From Ralstonia mannitolilytica (GTDB lineage Bacteria; Pseudomonadota; Gammaproteobacteria; Burkholderiales; Burkholderiaceae), in the NCBI RefSeq assembly GCF_905397375.1, contig NZ_CAJPVG010000005.1:62001-126000 (forward strand): DNA of 64,000 nucleotides. Direction: 5' to 3'. Positions 45,419-54,304 of the stretch are shown piece by piece; within the stretch, counting starts at the first letter, position 1, and every line of letters begins with the position of its first letter. Made by a program: the position numbers and the translations under genes. The notes under the pieces were generated by a model that worked only from the letters and a program-made list of their open reading frames with translations, made no database searches and was not told the DNA's origin.

Positions 45419-46250
45419 TATCCGGGAAGCTGCCGGCGATGCGCTCGGCCGGCAGCGCGTTGGCCACCGCCACGAAGTCCTCCACCGGCACCTCTTCGGC
45501 GCGCCGTCCCAGATCGAAGCCGAGCGCATCGAAATCGACCACGTCGCGCAACGCGCCCAGCGTGTTGCGCAGCACCTTGCGCCGCTGCGAGAACCCCATC
45601 GTCACCACCGTGCCGAGGGCGCGCATGTCGACCGGCGCATACGGCGATTTGCCGGCCGGCCACGGGATCATCCGCACCACGGCCGAATCGACCTTCGGTG
45701 GCGGATTGAACGAGCCCGGCGGCACATCGAGCACCGGCTCCATGTAGTACCGCACCTGCAGCATCACCGACAGCCGGCTGAACGCCTTGCTGCCCGGCGC
45801 GGCCACCATGCGGTCGACCACTTCCTTCTGCAGCATGAAGTGCTGGTCGCGCACGCGGTCGGCAAACGCCGCGAGGTGGAACAGCAGCGGGCTCGAGATG
45901 TTGTACGGCAGGTTGCCGACGATGCGCAGCGGCCGCCCCGCCTCATGCAGCGCGCCAAAATCGAACGCCAGCGCATCGCCGGCATGCACGATCAGCCGAT
46001 CGCCGAAACGCTTCTGCAGGCGCGCGACGAGGTCGCGGTCCAGCTCGACCACCTGCAGCGTGCGCACGCGGTCCATCAACGGTATGGTCAGCGCGCCGAG
46101 GCCGGGGCCGATTTCAACGAGCACGTCGTCGGGCTGCGGATCAATGGCGGCAACGATGGCGTGGATCACGCCGTCGTCGACCAGGAAGTTCTGGCCGAAG
46201 CGCTTGCGGGCCTGGTGCCCCTGGTGTACGCCGGTCGTGGATCGTGCCAT
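45405..46250 (-). CDS. rsmA: 16S rRNA (adenine1518/1519-N6)-dimethyltransferase
   Basis: This 281-residue methyltransferase starts at ATG 46250 (MARSTTGVHQG). It has GQNFLVD, the SAM loop EIGPGLGALT, and the catalytic NLPYNISSPLLF, followed by a helical C-terminal domain. It dimethylates two adenines in helix 45 of 16S rRNA in late ribosome assembly. It is the last gene of the lptD-surA-pdxA-rsmA group. Confidence 0.95.
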   Translation of the reverse strand: MARSTTGVHQGHQARKRFGQNFLVDDGVIHAIVAAIDPQPDDVLVEIGPGLGALTIPLMDRVRTLQVVELDRDLVARLQKRFGDRLIVHAGDALAFDFGALHEAGRPLRIVGNLPYNISSPLLFHLAAFADRVRDQHFMLQKEVVDRMVAAPGSKAFSRLSVMLQVRYYMEPVLDVPPGSFNPPPKVDSAVVRMIPWPAGKSPYAPVDMRALGTVVTMGFSQRRKVLRNTLGALRDVVDFDALGFDLGRRAEEVPVEDFVAVANALPAERIAGSFPDITEG

Positions 46251-46278
46251 CGCGAAACTCGTGTCGGGAAAGGTGAAA

Positions 46279-47295
46279 TCAGGAACGTAGATCGTGCCGG
46301 GCCATGGCAATGGCAGTGTCGATCGCCTCGATCATGCTGCCGAAGTCGGCGCGGCCGGTGCCCGCGAGGTTCAGCGCCGTGCCGTGGTCGACCGACGTGC
46401 GCACGAACGGCAGCCCCAGCGTGATGTTCACGCCATGGCCGAACGTGCCGTACTTGAGCGGCGCCAGGCCTTGGTCGTGATACATCGCCAGCACGCAGTC
46501 GGCATCGGCCAGCAAGCGCGGCTGGAACAGCGTATCGGCCGGATACGGGCCCCGCGCGTTGATGCCGCGTGCCAGCGCCCGCGCAATGGCCGGCTCGATC
46601 ACCTCGATCTCTTCGCGGCCCAGATGCCCCGATTCGCCGGCGTGGGGGTTCAGCCCGGTCACGAGGATGCGCGGGGCGTTCAGCCCGAAGCGCGCACGCA
46701 AATCACGCGCGACGATATCGAGCGTCTCGTCGAGCACGGCCGGCGTGATCGCGTCCGGCACCTCGCGCAAGGGCAGATGCGTCGTCGCCAGGGCCACGCG
46801 CAGCATGGCGTTGCCGTGCGCCGGCTGCGGGCCGGCCAGCATCATCACCACACGCGGCGTGCGGCTGCGCTCGGCGAGATATTCGGTGTGGCCCGTGAAG
46901 GGCACCCCGGCATCATTGATCGTGCTCTTCTGCACCGGTGCCGTGACCATTGCGTCATAGCGCACGCCGTCGGGCGCGGGGGCCAGGCAGCCGTCAATGG
47001 CGGCATCGAGCAGCTCCAGCACGTAATGCCCGTTGGCGGCATCGAGCACGCCCGCTCGCGCCGGCGCGCCGAGAGGACGTTCCACGATCGTCAACGCCGT
47101 CGACGCCACGCGCCAGAAATCGCCCTGCCCGAGCGCGTCTGCACGCGCCTGCAGCAAGGCCGCATCGCCGATCACGTGCCAATGCACGTCGGCATAGCGC
47201 GCCGGGCCCTGCCGCGCGATGTGCAGCAAAGCCGCCACGGTGATGTCGGGACCGATGCCGGCGGGCTCTCCGGTGGTGATGGCGATGTTCAGCAT
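46279..47295 (-). CDS. pdxA: 4-hydroxythreonine-4-phosphate dehydrogenase
   Basis: This 338-residue protein opens with TTGEPAGIGPDITVAAL, the PdxA signature, and contains FTGHTEYLA and a GLNPHAGESGHLG segment with the metal-binding His residues. It acts in pyridoxal-phosphate synthesis. It lies 28 bp before rsmA, so the two are probably cotranscribed. Confidence 0.95.
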   Translation of the reverse strand: MLNIAITTGEPAGIGPDITVAALLHIARQGPARYADVHWHVIGDAALLQARADALGQGDFWRVASTALTIVERPLGAPARAGVLDAANGHYVLELLDAAIDGCLAPAPDGVRYDAMVTAPVQKSTINDAGVPFTGHTEYLAERSRTPRVVMMLAGPQPAHGNAMLRVALATTHLPLREVPDAITPAVLDETLDIVARDLRARFGLNAPRILVTGLNPHAGESGHLGREEIEVIEPAIARALARGINARGPYPADTLFQPRLLADADCVLAMYHDQGLAPLKYGTFGHGVNITLGLPFVRTSVDHGTALNLAGTGRADFGSMIEAIDTAIAMARHDLRS

Positions 47296-47325
47296 GGAAC
47301 GTTCATTGCAACGTGTTCGGTCGGT

Positions 47326-47357
47326 AAAAACGCCACGGCCGCCCGCAGGCGGCCGTG
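47326..47357 (-). terminator. Intrinsic terminator between surA and pdxA
   Basis: CACGGCCGCC and GGCGGCCGTG form a perfect 10-bp stem with a 4-base loop, and on the minus strand a short linker leads into TTTTT. It lies in the 84-bp gap after surA, so some transcripts should stop before pdxA. Confidence 0.75.
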
Positions 47358-47379
47358 AGCGATGCGGACATCCGCCAGC

Positions 47380-48885
47380 TTACTGCTGACGGTTCACGCG
47401 ATACTCCACGTGCGCCGTATCGCGCAGCTCGCGGAGCCAGTCTTCGTACGCAGCCTGGATCTTCTGCTCGCGGATCACCGAGCGCGCATAGTCGCGCTGG
47501 CGGTCCACCGGCACTTCAGCCTCGCGGCGGCCCTCCACCTGGATCAGGTGCACGCCGAACTGGCTCTGCACCGGCTGCGAGATATCGCCCGGCTTCAGTT
47601 CGTTCATCGCGTGTTCGAACTCCGGCACGAGCTGGCCCGGCGACACCCAACCCAGCTCACCGCCCGCGCTGGCCGAGCCATCCTGCGAGTAACGGCGCGC
47701 CGCATCGCCAAAGTCGTAGCCGTGGACGATGCGATCACGCAATCCCGCCAGCTGGCGGCGTGCATCGTCTGCCGACATGGTCGGCCCGGTCTTGATCAGG
47801 ATGTGGCGCACCTGCGTCTGCTGGACCTTGGCGGCGATGGCCGTGCTCGGGGCGCGCTTCTCCAGCAGCTTCAGCACGTGGAAGCCGGCGGGGCTCTCGA
47901 CGACCTGGCTCGCCACCTGGCCGGCCTTCATGTCGACGACCGCGTTGGCGAACACCGCCGGCAGGCGACCGATCGGGCGCAGCCCCAGCTCACCACCTTG
48001 CGCGGCATCCTGGGCCGCGGAATTGTCACGCGCCAGTCTGGCGAAATCTGCGCCGCCCTGGGCTTGCCTGAGCAGGCCTTCTGCCTTGCTGCGAGCCGCC
48101 GCCTTCTGCGCATCCGTGGCGTCTTCGGGCACCGGTACGAGAATCTGCGCGACGTTGTATTGCTCTTCGCCGGCGGGTGCCGCGCCACCGCCCTGCTGCG
48201 CGAGGTAGTTGTCGATCTCGCCGTCGTAGACCTGCACCTTGGAGTCGACCTCGCGCTCGCGCAGGCGCGCCAGCAGAATCTCCTGGCGCAGGTCGGCGCG
48301 GTATTTGTCGTACGGCATGCCTGCCTCCGCCAGCTTGCCCTTGAGCTGCGCCACCGACAGGTTGTTGCGCTGGGCCACGCTTTCCACGGCGCGGTCCACG
48401 TCGGCGTCGGACACGCGGATGCCGCTCTCCTTGGCTGTCTGTGCCTGGACGCGCTCCAGGATCAGCTGCTCGAGCACCTCACCGAGCAGGTTGGCGCGCG
48501 GGGGCAGCGGACGGTTCTGCGCGCGGAAGGTCCGCTCGACGAGGTCGGCGCGGTTCAGCAGTTCGCGGCGGGTGATGACGTCGGTATTGACCACGGCCGC
48601 CACCTCGTCGACAAGCTGGCTGCGCTGCGTGCCCGCGGCGGTCGGGCCCGGCAGCGTGCCCTGCAGCAGCGGCTGCGTCGGCGACGAGCCCGGGTTCGCA
48701 AAGATGCCGCGCACCGCGGGCGCACCCTTCTTTGTCGATTGCGCCTGCTGGGCATGAGCCGCGGGCGACAGCATGGTCCCGGCCATGAGCGCGACCAGCA
48801 CGCCAGTCGCCACACGCAGGCGGCCCAGTGGAGCCACGCGCGTGGCAAAAGCGGTCGATTGGAAAGCCATGATGTCGTTATTCAT
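47380..48885 (-). CDS. surA: Periplasmic chaperone/prolyl isomerase SurA
   Basis: This 501-residue protein has a signal peptide (LVALMAGTMLSPAAHAQ), a SurA N-terminal domain (VDEVAAVVNTDVITRREL) and two parvulin PPIase domains (about 210-310 and 330-430: VRHILIKTGP). It folds outer-membrane proteins in the periplasm. The ATG at 48885 overlaps the lptD stop by eight bases; a second in-frame ATG lies five codons on. Confidence 0.95.
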   Translation of the reverse strand: MNNDIMAFQSTAFATRVAPLGRLRVATGVLVALMAGTMLSPAAHAQQAQSTKKGAPAVRGIFANPGSSPTQPLLQGTLPGPTAAGTQRSQLVDEVAAVVNTDVITRRELLNRADLVERTFRAQNRPLPPRANLLGEVLEQLILERVQAQTAKESGIRVSDADVDRAVESVAQRNNLSVAQLKGKLAEAGMPYDKYRADLRQEILLARLREREVDSKVQVYDGEIDNYLAQQGGGAAPAGEEQYNVAQILVPVPEDATDAQKAAARSKAEGLLRQAQGGADFARLARDNSAAQDAAQGGELGLRPIGRLPAVFANAVVDMKAGQVASQVVESPAGFHVLKLLEKRAPSTAIAAKVQQTQVRHILIKTGPTMSADDARRQLAGLRDRIVHGYDFGDAARRYSQDGSASAGGELGWVSPGQLVPEFEHAMNELKPGDISQPVQSQFGVHLIQVEGRREAEVPVDRQRDYARSVIREQKIQAAYEDWLRELRDTAHVEYRVNRQQ

Positions 48886-51307
48886 ATTGATCCAGCACGG
48901 ACGGCGTAATCGGCTGCGCGGACACCGGCTGGTAGCCGGGCACGTTCAAACGGATCACATCGATCGGATTGTTCCCCACCTTCGACAGGCCCTTGAATTC
49001 GATCTGGGCGAAGATGTGTGTCGTGTAGCCCGATACGGCATTGCTGTAGCGCTGCACGGCGAGCCGGCCCACCCAGCAGTCGGCCACGTATTCGAAGCCA
49101 AGGAGCATATCCGACGGCTTCTTCGCATCCATGTCGTAGCCGATGCGGCCCAGGCCGTACAGGCGCCGCGTGATCGGCCACTGCGCAGAGATATCGGCCT
49201 GCTCCAGCGGCAACTGACCGGTGTTGGCGTCCTGCCGGTAATAGCGGTAGCCGAGGTTGATGACCTTGTTGGCCTCGGGTTTCCAGCTGAACGCCACGGT
49301 CGAACGCATGATGCGGTCGATGTCCTGATTGTACTGAAGGTTCGTATCGAAAAAGATGCCGCGGAACATCTGGATCGTGGTCGCGCCCAGAAGGTCCGAG
49401 TAGCGGCGCACCGACGTCGGCGCCGCGCCTGCCAGCGTGACGCGCTGCCCCTCGAAGTCGATCCGCTGCGCAATGGTGGCGCGCAGGCGCTCGATGCCGG
49501 ATTCGGCCTCGATGAAGCGCGTGGTCACACCCGCGGTCAGCTTGTTGTTGTCGGCAATGCGGTCGTAACCGGTGTACGGGTTCTCGGTGAAGATCTGGCC
49601 GAGGTTGTAGTCGGACTGGCCGGTATCGAACAGCGGAATCTGCGACTGGTCACGGTACGGCGTGTACACGTAGAACAGGCGCGGCTCCAGCGTCTGGATG
49701 TAGCTCACGCCGAAGAGCTTGGACACCATCGGCGCATCGCGCTCGAACGTCATGCCCGAATCGAGCGAGAACGTGGGCAGCGTGCGGTTGATCTGCGTGT
49801 CCTGCGTGTCGCCGGCGGGGCGATCGAGGCGGTACGCCGTGGTGTTGAGGATGAACTTCGGCGTGACGTACCAACCGGGGCGGACGATCGGGTAGCTGAT
49901 CGTCGGCTGCATGAAGAGGCGCTCGCCCTGCACGGTGTTGGCCGTGGGGATCGAGAATCGCGTGTAGTCGGTCTGGAAGTTGATGTCGAACCCGCCGATG
50001 TCGTACCGGTTGTACATCAGGTTCAACTGCGGCAGGCGCTCGTACGGCGGGGACAGCGGCGTGGTCTCGGTCGACAGCGTCTGGAACTTCTGCACGCGCG
50101 CCGTCGCGAGCCAATCACCGATGGAATACGTGACGCCGCCTTCCTGCGTGTACTGGCGCTGCGTCGCCGTGACGATGCTGCGCCCGAGGTCATCCGGATA
50201 CGTGTTGTCGGAGACCTTGTTGTAGTTCACGTAGGCGTTCAGCCCCGGCGCCAGGCGCTGCGTGTGCTGCAACGCGATCGACCAGCGGTCGCGGTCGGCC
50301 TCGCGATCGTTAGGCAGGAATTCGCCGCGCAGGACGCCGCCGTAGCTCGAGCCGAGATAACGGTATTCCGCGCCGAGCTGCAGGCCGCGCTGCGTGAGCA
50401 GGCGCGGATACAGCGTCAGGTCACGGTTCGGCGCGATGTTGAAGTAATACGGCAGCGTGACGTCTGCGCCGCTGCGGCTGTTGTAGCCGAACACCGGCGG
50501 CAGGAAGCCGCTGCGCCGGTCGTCGTTGAGCGGAAAGTCCATCACCGGCGCGGCGAACACGGGCACCCCAAAGAAGTGCAGCACGCCGTTGCGGCCTGTG
50601 CCGACCTGGCGGTCGCTGTCGATGTCGATGCGGCTTGCGCTGAAGTACCAGTCGACGTTGTCCGGCGAGCACGTCGTGTACGTGCCGCGCGTGATGCGGC
50701 TGTTGTCCTTGTCCAGGAAGTCGATGCGCTCGGCCGTGCCGTGGCCGCCCGTGGTGTGAAACTCGTAGGCCGGCGTGCTGATGGTGCCTTCGTTGGCCGT
50801 GACCTTCAGCTTGGCATCCGGCCCGGTGACGAGCGTGCCGTCGCGGAAGATGCGCACGTTGCCGGTGGCGGTGGCGACGTCGGTGTCCTGGTTGTAATCG
50901 AGGGTGTCACCCTTGATGACGGCACCGTTGCGGCGCAGCTCGCCGTGGCCGCGCAGGTGGATGTCCTCGTTCGTGCGGCCGTCCATCGTGTCGGCCGCCG
51001 TGAAGGTGGGGACCGTGTTGTCCGGACGCTTGATGGGCTCGGCCATCTTGGGCACCAGCGGGCTGCCGCCCGGGGTGGTGGGCCCGGACGTGGCCAGGGC
51101 CGTGACGGATGAAGCCGGTGTCGCCGCAGACGCGGTCGATTGCGTCGGGTCCGCACTCTGCGCCGCGGACGTCGCCGTCCAGACACCGGCCACGGCGAAC
51201 ACCAGCGGGCGCAATGCCAGCGTGTTGCGCCGGTGGGCGGTTCGCTGGTCGGGCGCGGCAACAGCAGGGCGCTGCCGGTTTTTCCTGGCTCGGTTCGGTT
51301 CGGTCAT
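48878..51307 (-). CDS. lptD: LPS-assembly protein LptD
   Basis: The start chosen is ATG at 51307, giving 809 residues, with a signal sequence in the first ~50; the frame stays open for 428 codons upstream only because it is antisense to a GC-rich gene. An OstA/LptA-like periplasmic domain comes first (HLRGHGELRRNGAVIKGDTLDYNQ in pieces), then a large C-terminal beta-barrel with many aromatic strand ends. It inserts LPS into the outer leaflet with LptE. surA follows in overlap, as in other proteobacteria. Confidence 0.95.
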   Translation of the reverse strand: MTEPNRARKNRQRPAVAAPDQRTAHRRNTLALRPLVFAVAGVWTATSAAQSADPTQSTASAATPASSVTALATSGPTTPGGSPLVPKMAEPIKRPDNTVPTFTAADTMDGRTNEDIHLRGHGELRRNGAVIKGDTLDYNQDTDVATATGNVRIFRDGTLVTGPDAKLKVTANEGTISTPAYEFHTTGGHGTAERIDFLDKDNSRITRGTYTTCSPDNVDWYFSASRIDIDSDRQVGTGRNGVLHFFGVPVFAAPVMDFPLNDDRRSGFLPPVFGYNSRSGADVTLPYYFNIAPNRDLTLYPRLLTQRGLQLGAEYRYLGSSYGGVLRGEFLPNDREADRDRWSIALQHTQRLAPGLNAYVNYNKVSDNTYPDDLGRSIVTATQRQYTQEGGVTYSIGDWLATARVQKFQTLSTETTPLSPPYERLPQLNLMYNRYDIGGFDINFQTDYTRFSIPTANTVQGERLFMQPTISYPIVRPGWYVTPKFILNTTAYRLDRPAGDTQDTQINRTLPTFSLDSGMTFERDAPMVSKLFGVSYIQTLEPRLFYVYTPYRDQSQIPLFDTGQSDYNLGQIFTENPYTGYDRIADNNKLTAGVTTRFIEAESGIERLRATIAQRIDFEGQRVTLAGAAPTSVRRYSDLLGATTIQMFRGIFFDTNLQYNQDIDRIMRSTVAFSWKPEANKVINLGYRYYRQDANTGQLPLEQADISAQWPITRRLYGLGRIGYDMDAKKPSDMLLGFEYVADCWVGRLAVQRYSNAVSGYTTHIFAQIEFKGLSKVGNNPIDVIRLNVPGYQPVSAQPITPSVLDQYE

Positions 51308-51426
51308 GCAGATCGGGAACAGGGCTGCGCGCGCAGGCGCGCACGGGGGCACATCATCGTCGGTGTCCCGCCGCTGCGCGCGGCCCCGACAGGGCTGGCG
51401 CTCGCTCGCGGCGAAACTCGGTCGGG

Positions 51427-51432
51427 TATTAT
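51427..51432 (+). promoter_or_regulatory. Candidate -10 box for amgK in a shared divergent region
   Basis: TATTAT lies 40 bases before the amgK start in the 165-bp gap shared with lptD on the other strand. No strong -35 is visible. The gap should also hold the lptD promoter. Confidence 0.4.
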
Positions 51433-51472
51433 ACGGGGCTTCCTTCCAGCCCCATTCCAGCGTTCTCTCAGC

Positions 51473-52534
51473 ATGGTTTCGACCCCTGGCGCCACCACCG
51501 GCGCGACCGACGCACGCCTGACCCAACTTCGCGACTGGCTCGGCACATTGCCCGCTGCGCACGGCCTGCGCATCGACACGCTGCAACCCGCTTCGGCCGA
51601 TGCCAGTTTCCGCCGCTATTTCCGCCTGGAAGGCGCCGGCGGCACCTTGATCGTCATGGACGCCCCGCCGCCGCAGGAAGACTGCCGACCGTTCGTCCAC
51701 GTGGCCGGCCTGCTCAACGGGGCTGGCGTGCGCGCGCCGCAGGTACTGGAACAGGATCTCGCGCAGGGGTTCCTGCTGCTGACCGACCTCGGCCCGCAGA
51801 CGTATCTGCAATCGCTGCGCGAGCACGATTTCGACCTGGCCTACGCCAACACGCTGTTCCGCCCCGCCATCCACACGCTCGTGCGCTGGCAGCTCGCCTC
51901 GCGCGAAGGCGAGCTGCCGCCGTACGACGAGGCCCTGCTGCGCCGCGAGCTGTCGCTGTTTCCCGACTGGTATGTCGAGCGGCACCTGCAGCGCCCGCTG
52001 GATGCCGCGCAGCGCGAATCGCTCGACAAGGTCTTCAAGCTGCTGGTCGACAGCGCGCTCGCCCAGCCGCGCGTGTACGTGCACCGCGATTACATGCCGC
52101 GCAACCTGATGATCAACGCGGCCGACCCGTCGCAGCCGGGCGTGCTGGACTTCCAGGACGCGGTCTACGGCCCGATCACGTACGACGCCGCCTCGCTGCT
52201 GCGCGACGCCTTCCTGTCGTGGGATGAAGAACAGGAGCTGGACTGGGCGGTGCGCTACTGGGAAGCCGCCCGCGCCGCCAAGCTGCCCGTGGACGCCGAT
52301 TTCGGCGAGTTCTACCGCGCCCTCGAATGGATGGGCGCGCAGCGTCACCTGAAGGTGGCGGGCATCTTCGCGCGCCTGTGCTACCGCGACGGCAAGGCCG
52401 GCTACGTGGAAGACACCCCGCGCTTCATCGCCTACCTGCGCCGCGTATGCAGCCGCTACAACGCGCTGGCGCCACTGGCTCGCCTGCTCGATCAGCTGGA
52501 AGATCGCGCCCAGCAGGTCGGCTACACCTTCTGA
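51473..52534 (+). CDS. amgK: N-acetylmuramate/N-acetylglucosamine kinase
   Basis: This 353-residue aminoglycoside-phosphotransferase-fold kinase has SFRRYFRLEG in its N-lobe, the catalytic loop VHRDYMPRNLMI and metal-binding VLDFQDAVYGP. AmgK phosphorylates the anomeric hydroxyl of MurNAc or GlcNAc in a peptidoglycan recycling route found in Pseudomonas and many betaproteobacteria. A murU-like gene lies 1 kb downstream and the gene is divergent from lptD, which is the usual setting. It supports this name. Confidence 0.9.
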   Translation: MVSTPGATTGATDARLTQLRDWLGTLPAAHGLRIDTLQPASADASFRRYFRLEGAGGTLIVMDAPPPQEDCRPFVHVAGLLNGAGVRAPQVLEQDLAQGFLLLTDLGPQTYLQSLREHDFDLAYANTLFRPAIHTLVRWQLASREGELPPYDEALLRRELSLFPDWYVERHLQRPLDAAQRESLDKVFKLLVDSALAQPRVYVHRDYMPRNLMINAADPSQPGVLDFQDAVYGPITYDAASLLRDAFLSWDEEQELDWAVRYWEAARAAKLPVDADFGEFYRALEWMGAQRHLKVAGIFARLCYRDGKAGYVEDTPRFIAYLRRVCSRYNALAPLARLLDQLEDRAQQVGYTF

Positions 52535-52539
52535 CTCCC

Positions 52540-53265
52540 ATGGCCTCCGCACGGGCTGTTGAGTTCCGCGCCGGCATGCTGGCGCTCGCACCGATGCTGC
52601 TCGGTGTGGTGCCGTTCGGCCTCATCTATGGCGTGCTGGCCACGTCGGCCGGCATGCCCGCGTGGCTGGCCGTGGCGATGAGCGCAATCGTTTTTGGCGG
52701 CGCGTCGCAGATGATCCTCGTGCAGTTGTGGGCCGGGGGCGCGCCCGCGCTTGTGATTGCGGCGACGGTCTCGATGGTGAACCTGCGGCACGCGCTGTAT
52801 TCGGCCAGCATCGCGCCGACCCTGGCGCACCTGCCGCGCCGCTGGAAATGGCTGATCGCCTACCTGTTGACCGACGAGGCGTTTGCGGCCATGAACCGGC
52901 GCGTCGTCAACTCGCGCCCCGGCACGGAAGAAGCCACGTATCGCCACTGGTACTTCCTGGGCGCCGGTGTGGCGCTGTGGACGAGTTGGCAGGCGTCGAC
53001 CATCGTCGGCGTGGTGCTCGGAGCACAGGTGCCGAACACGTGGCCGCTCGATTTCTTCCTGCCGCTCACCTTCATCGCGATCGTGGTGCCGGCGCTGCGC
53101 ACACGCGCGCAACTGACCGCCGCGCTGACCGGCGCCGCGCTGGCCGTCGCATGGACGGGCTGGCCGCACAAGCTGGGGCTGATGAGTGCTGCGTGTGTCG
53201 GCATCGCCATCGGCGCGCTGGTCGAGCGGCTGGTGGACCGGCGCAACAAGGAGGCGGCCGCATGA
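52540..53265 (+). CDS. azlC: AzlC-family branched-chain amino acid exporter subunit
   Basis: This 241-residue membrane protein starts six bases after amgK. It has the AzlC features VPFGLIYGVLATSAGMP, FGGASQMILVQLW and MVNLRHALYSAS. With the small AzlD protein it exports branched-chain amino acids or analogues. It overlaps azlD at ATGA. It separates amgK from murU. Confidence 0.92.
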   Translation: MASARAVEFRAGMLALAPMLLGVVPFGLIYGVLATSAGMPAWLAVAMSAIVFGGASQMILVQLWAGGAPALVIAATVSMVNLRHALYSASIAPTLAHLPRRWKWLIAYLLTDEAFAAMNRRVVNSRPGTEEATYRHWYFLGAGVALWTSWQASTIVGVVLGAQVPNTWPLDFFLPLTFIAIVVPALRTRAQLTAALTGAALAVAWTGWPHKLGLMSAACVGIAIGALVERLVDRRNKEAAA

Positions 53266-53588
53266 AGGCCCTGATCCTTCTTGGCGTGCTGCTGATCTCG
53301 GGCGCAGCCACCTACCTGATCCGCCTGTCGTTCATCGCGCTTGAAGGGCGCATGAACCTGCCGCTGTGGTTTCGCAGCGCCCTGCCCTACGTGCCGGCCG
53401 CCATGCTGACCGCGCTGATTGCACCGGACCTGCTGATGCGCGACGGTGCGCTGGCGGTATCGGCAGACAACCCGCGCCTGGTCGCGGGCATCGTCGCCAT
53501 CGCCATTGCCCGCGTCACCAACAGTGCGATGTGGACCATCGTGGGCGGCATGGCCGTGCTGCTGATTCTCATGAAGGTGATGGCTTGA
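53262..53588 (+). CDS. azlD: AzlD-family small membrane subunit
   Basis: This 108-residue protein has about four membrane helices (ALILLGVLLISGAATYLIRL, PYVPAAMLTALIAP). It is the partner of AzlC and overlaps its stop by four bases, and it in turn overlaps the start of the next gene. Confidence 0.92.
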   Translation: MKALILLGVLLISGAATYLIRLSFIALEGRMNLPLWFRSALPYVPAAMLTALIAPDLLMRDGALAVSADNPRLVAGIVAIAIARVTNSAMWTIVGGMAVLLILMKVMA

Positions 53589-54304
53589 ATTCGACGATCA
53601 AGGCGATGATCTTCGCCGCCGGACGCGGCGACCGCATGCGTCCGCTGACCGACCACACGCCCAAACCACTGCTGCCGGTGGGTGGAAAACCGCTGATCGT
53701 CTGGCAGATCGAGCGCCTGGCCGCAGCGGGCGTGCTCCACATCGTCATCAACCACGCGTGGCTCGGTGCGCAGATTGAAGCGGCGCTCGGTGACGGCGGT
53801 GCCTGGGGCGTGCGGATCGCGTATTCGCCCGAAGGCGAGGCGCTGGAGACGGCCGGCGGCGTGGCCCAGGCCATGCCGCTGCTGCAGGCCGGCGAAGGCA
53901 ACGGCGTGTTCATCGCCGTCAGCGGCGATGTGTTCTGCGATTACGACTACGCCGCCTTGCGCGACCGCGCCGCCGCGCTCGAAGCGCAGGCGCAGCCGGG
54001 CATGCATCTGGTGATGGTGCCCAACCCGCCCTATCACCCGAACGGCGATTTCGCCCTCGACGACGCAGGCACGCTGCACGCCGAGGGCACAGGCCGCCTC
54101 ACGTTCGGCAACATCGGCCTGTACGACACGCGCCTGTTTGCCGGCATCACGCCGGGCACGCGCATGGCCATGACGCCGCTCTACCACGCGGCCATCGCCG
54201 AGGGCCGCGCCACGGGCGAGCGCTTCGACGGCCGCTGGGAAAACGTCGGCACGCCCGCGCAACTTGCGGCGCTGGACGCCGAACTGGCGGCACGACGGGC
54301 TTAA
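53585..54304 (+). CDS. murU: N-acetylmuramate-1-phosphate uridylyltransferase
   Basis: The start is taken as TTG at 53585, inside the azlD stop, because the homologous beginning is 'xKAMIFAAG' and AAGG lies seven bases before it; ATG at 53606 would cut into the first motif. The 239-residue nucleotidyltransferase has AAGRGDRMRPLTDHTPKPLLP and VSGDVFCD. In the recycling route it turns MurNAc-1-P from AmgK into UDP-MurNAc, by-passing the first steps of de novo synthesis. Its 3' end overlaps the convergent GGDEF-EAL gene by four bases. Confidence 0.88.
   Translation: MNSTIKAMIFAAGRGDRMRPLTDHTPKPLLPVGGKPLIVWQIERLAAAGVLHIVINHAWLGAQIEAALGDGGAWGVRIAYSPEGEALETAGGVAQAMPLLQAGEGNGVFIAVSGDVFCDYDYAALRDRAAALEAQAQPGMHLVMVPNPPYHPNGDFALDDAGTLHAEGTGRLTFGNIGLYDTRLFAGITPGTRMAMTPLYHAAIAEGRATGERFDGRWENVGTPAQLAALDAELAARRA

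Noticed and set aside
51308..52591. 428-codon N-terminal extension of LptD
   Set aside because: This open stretch is antisense to amgK; the LptD signal sequence begins at 51307 and family length fits from there.
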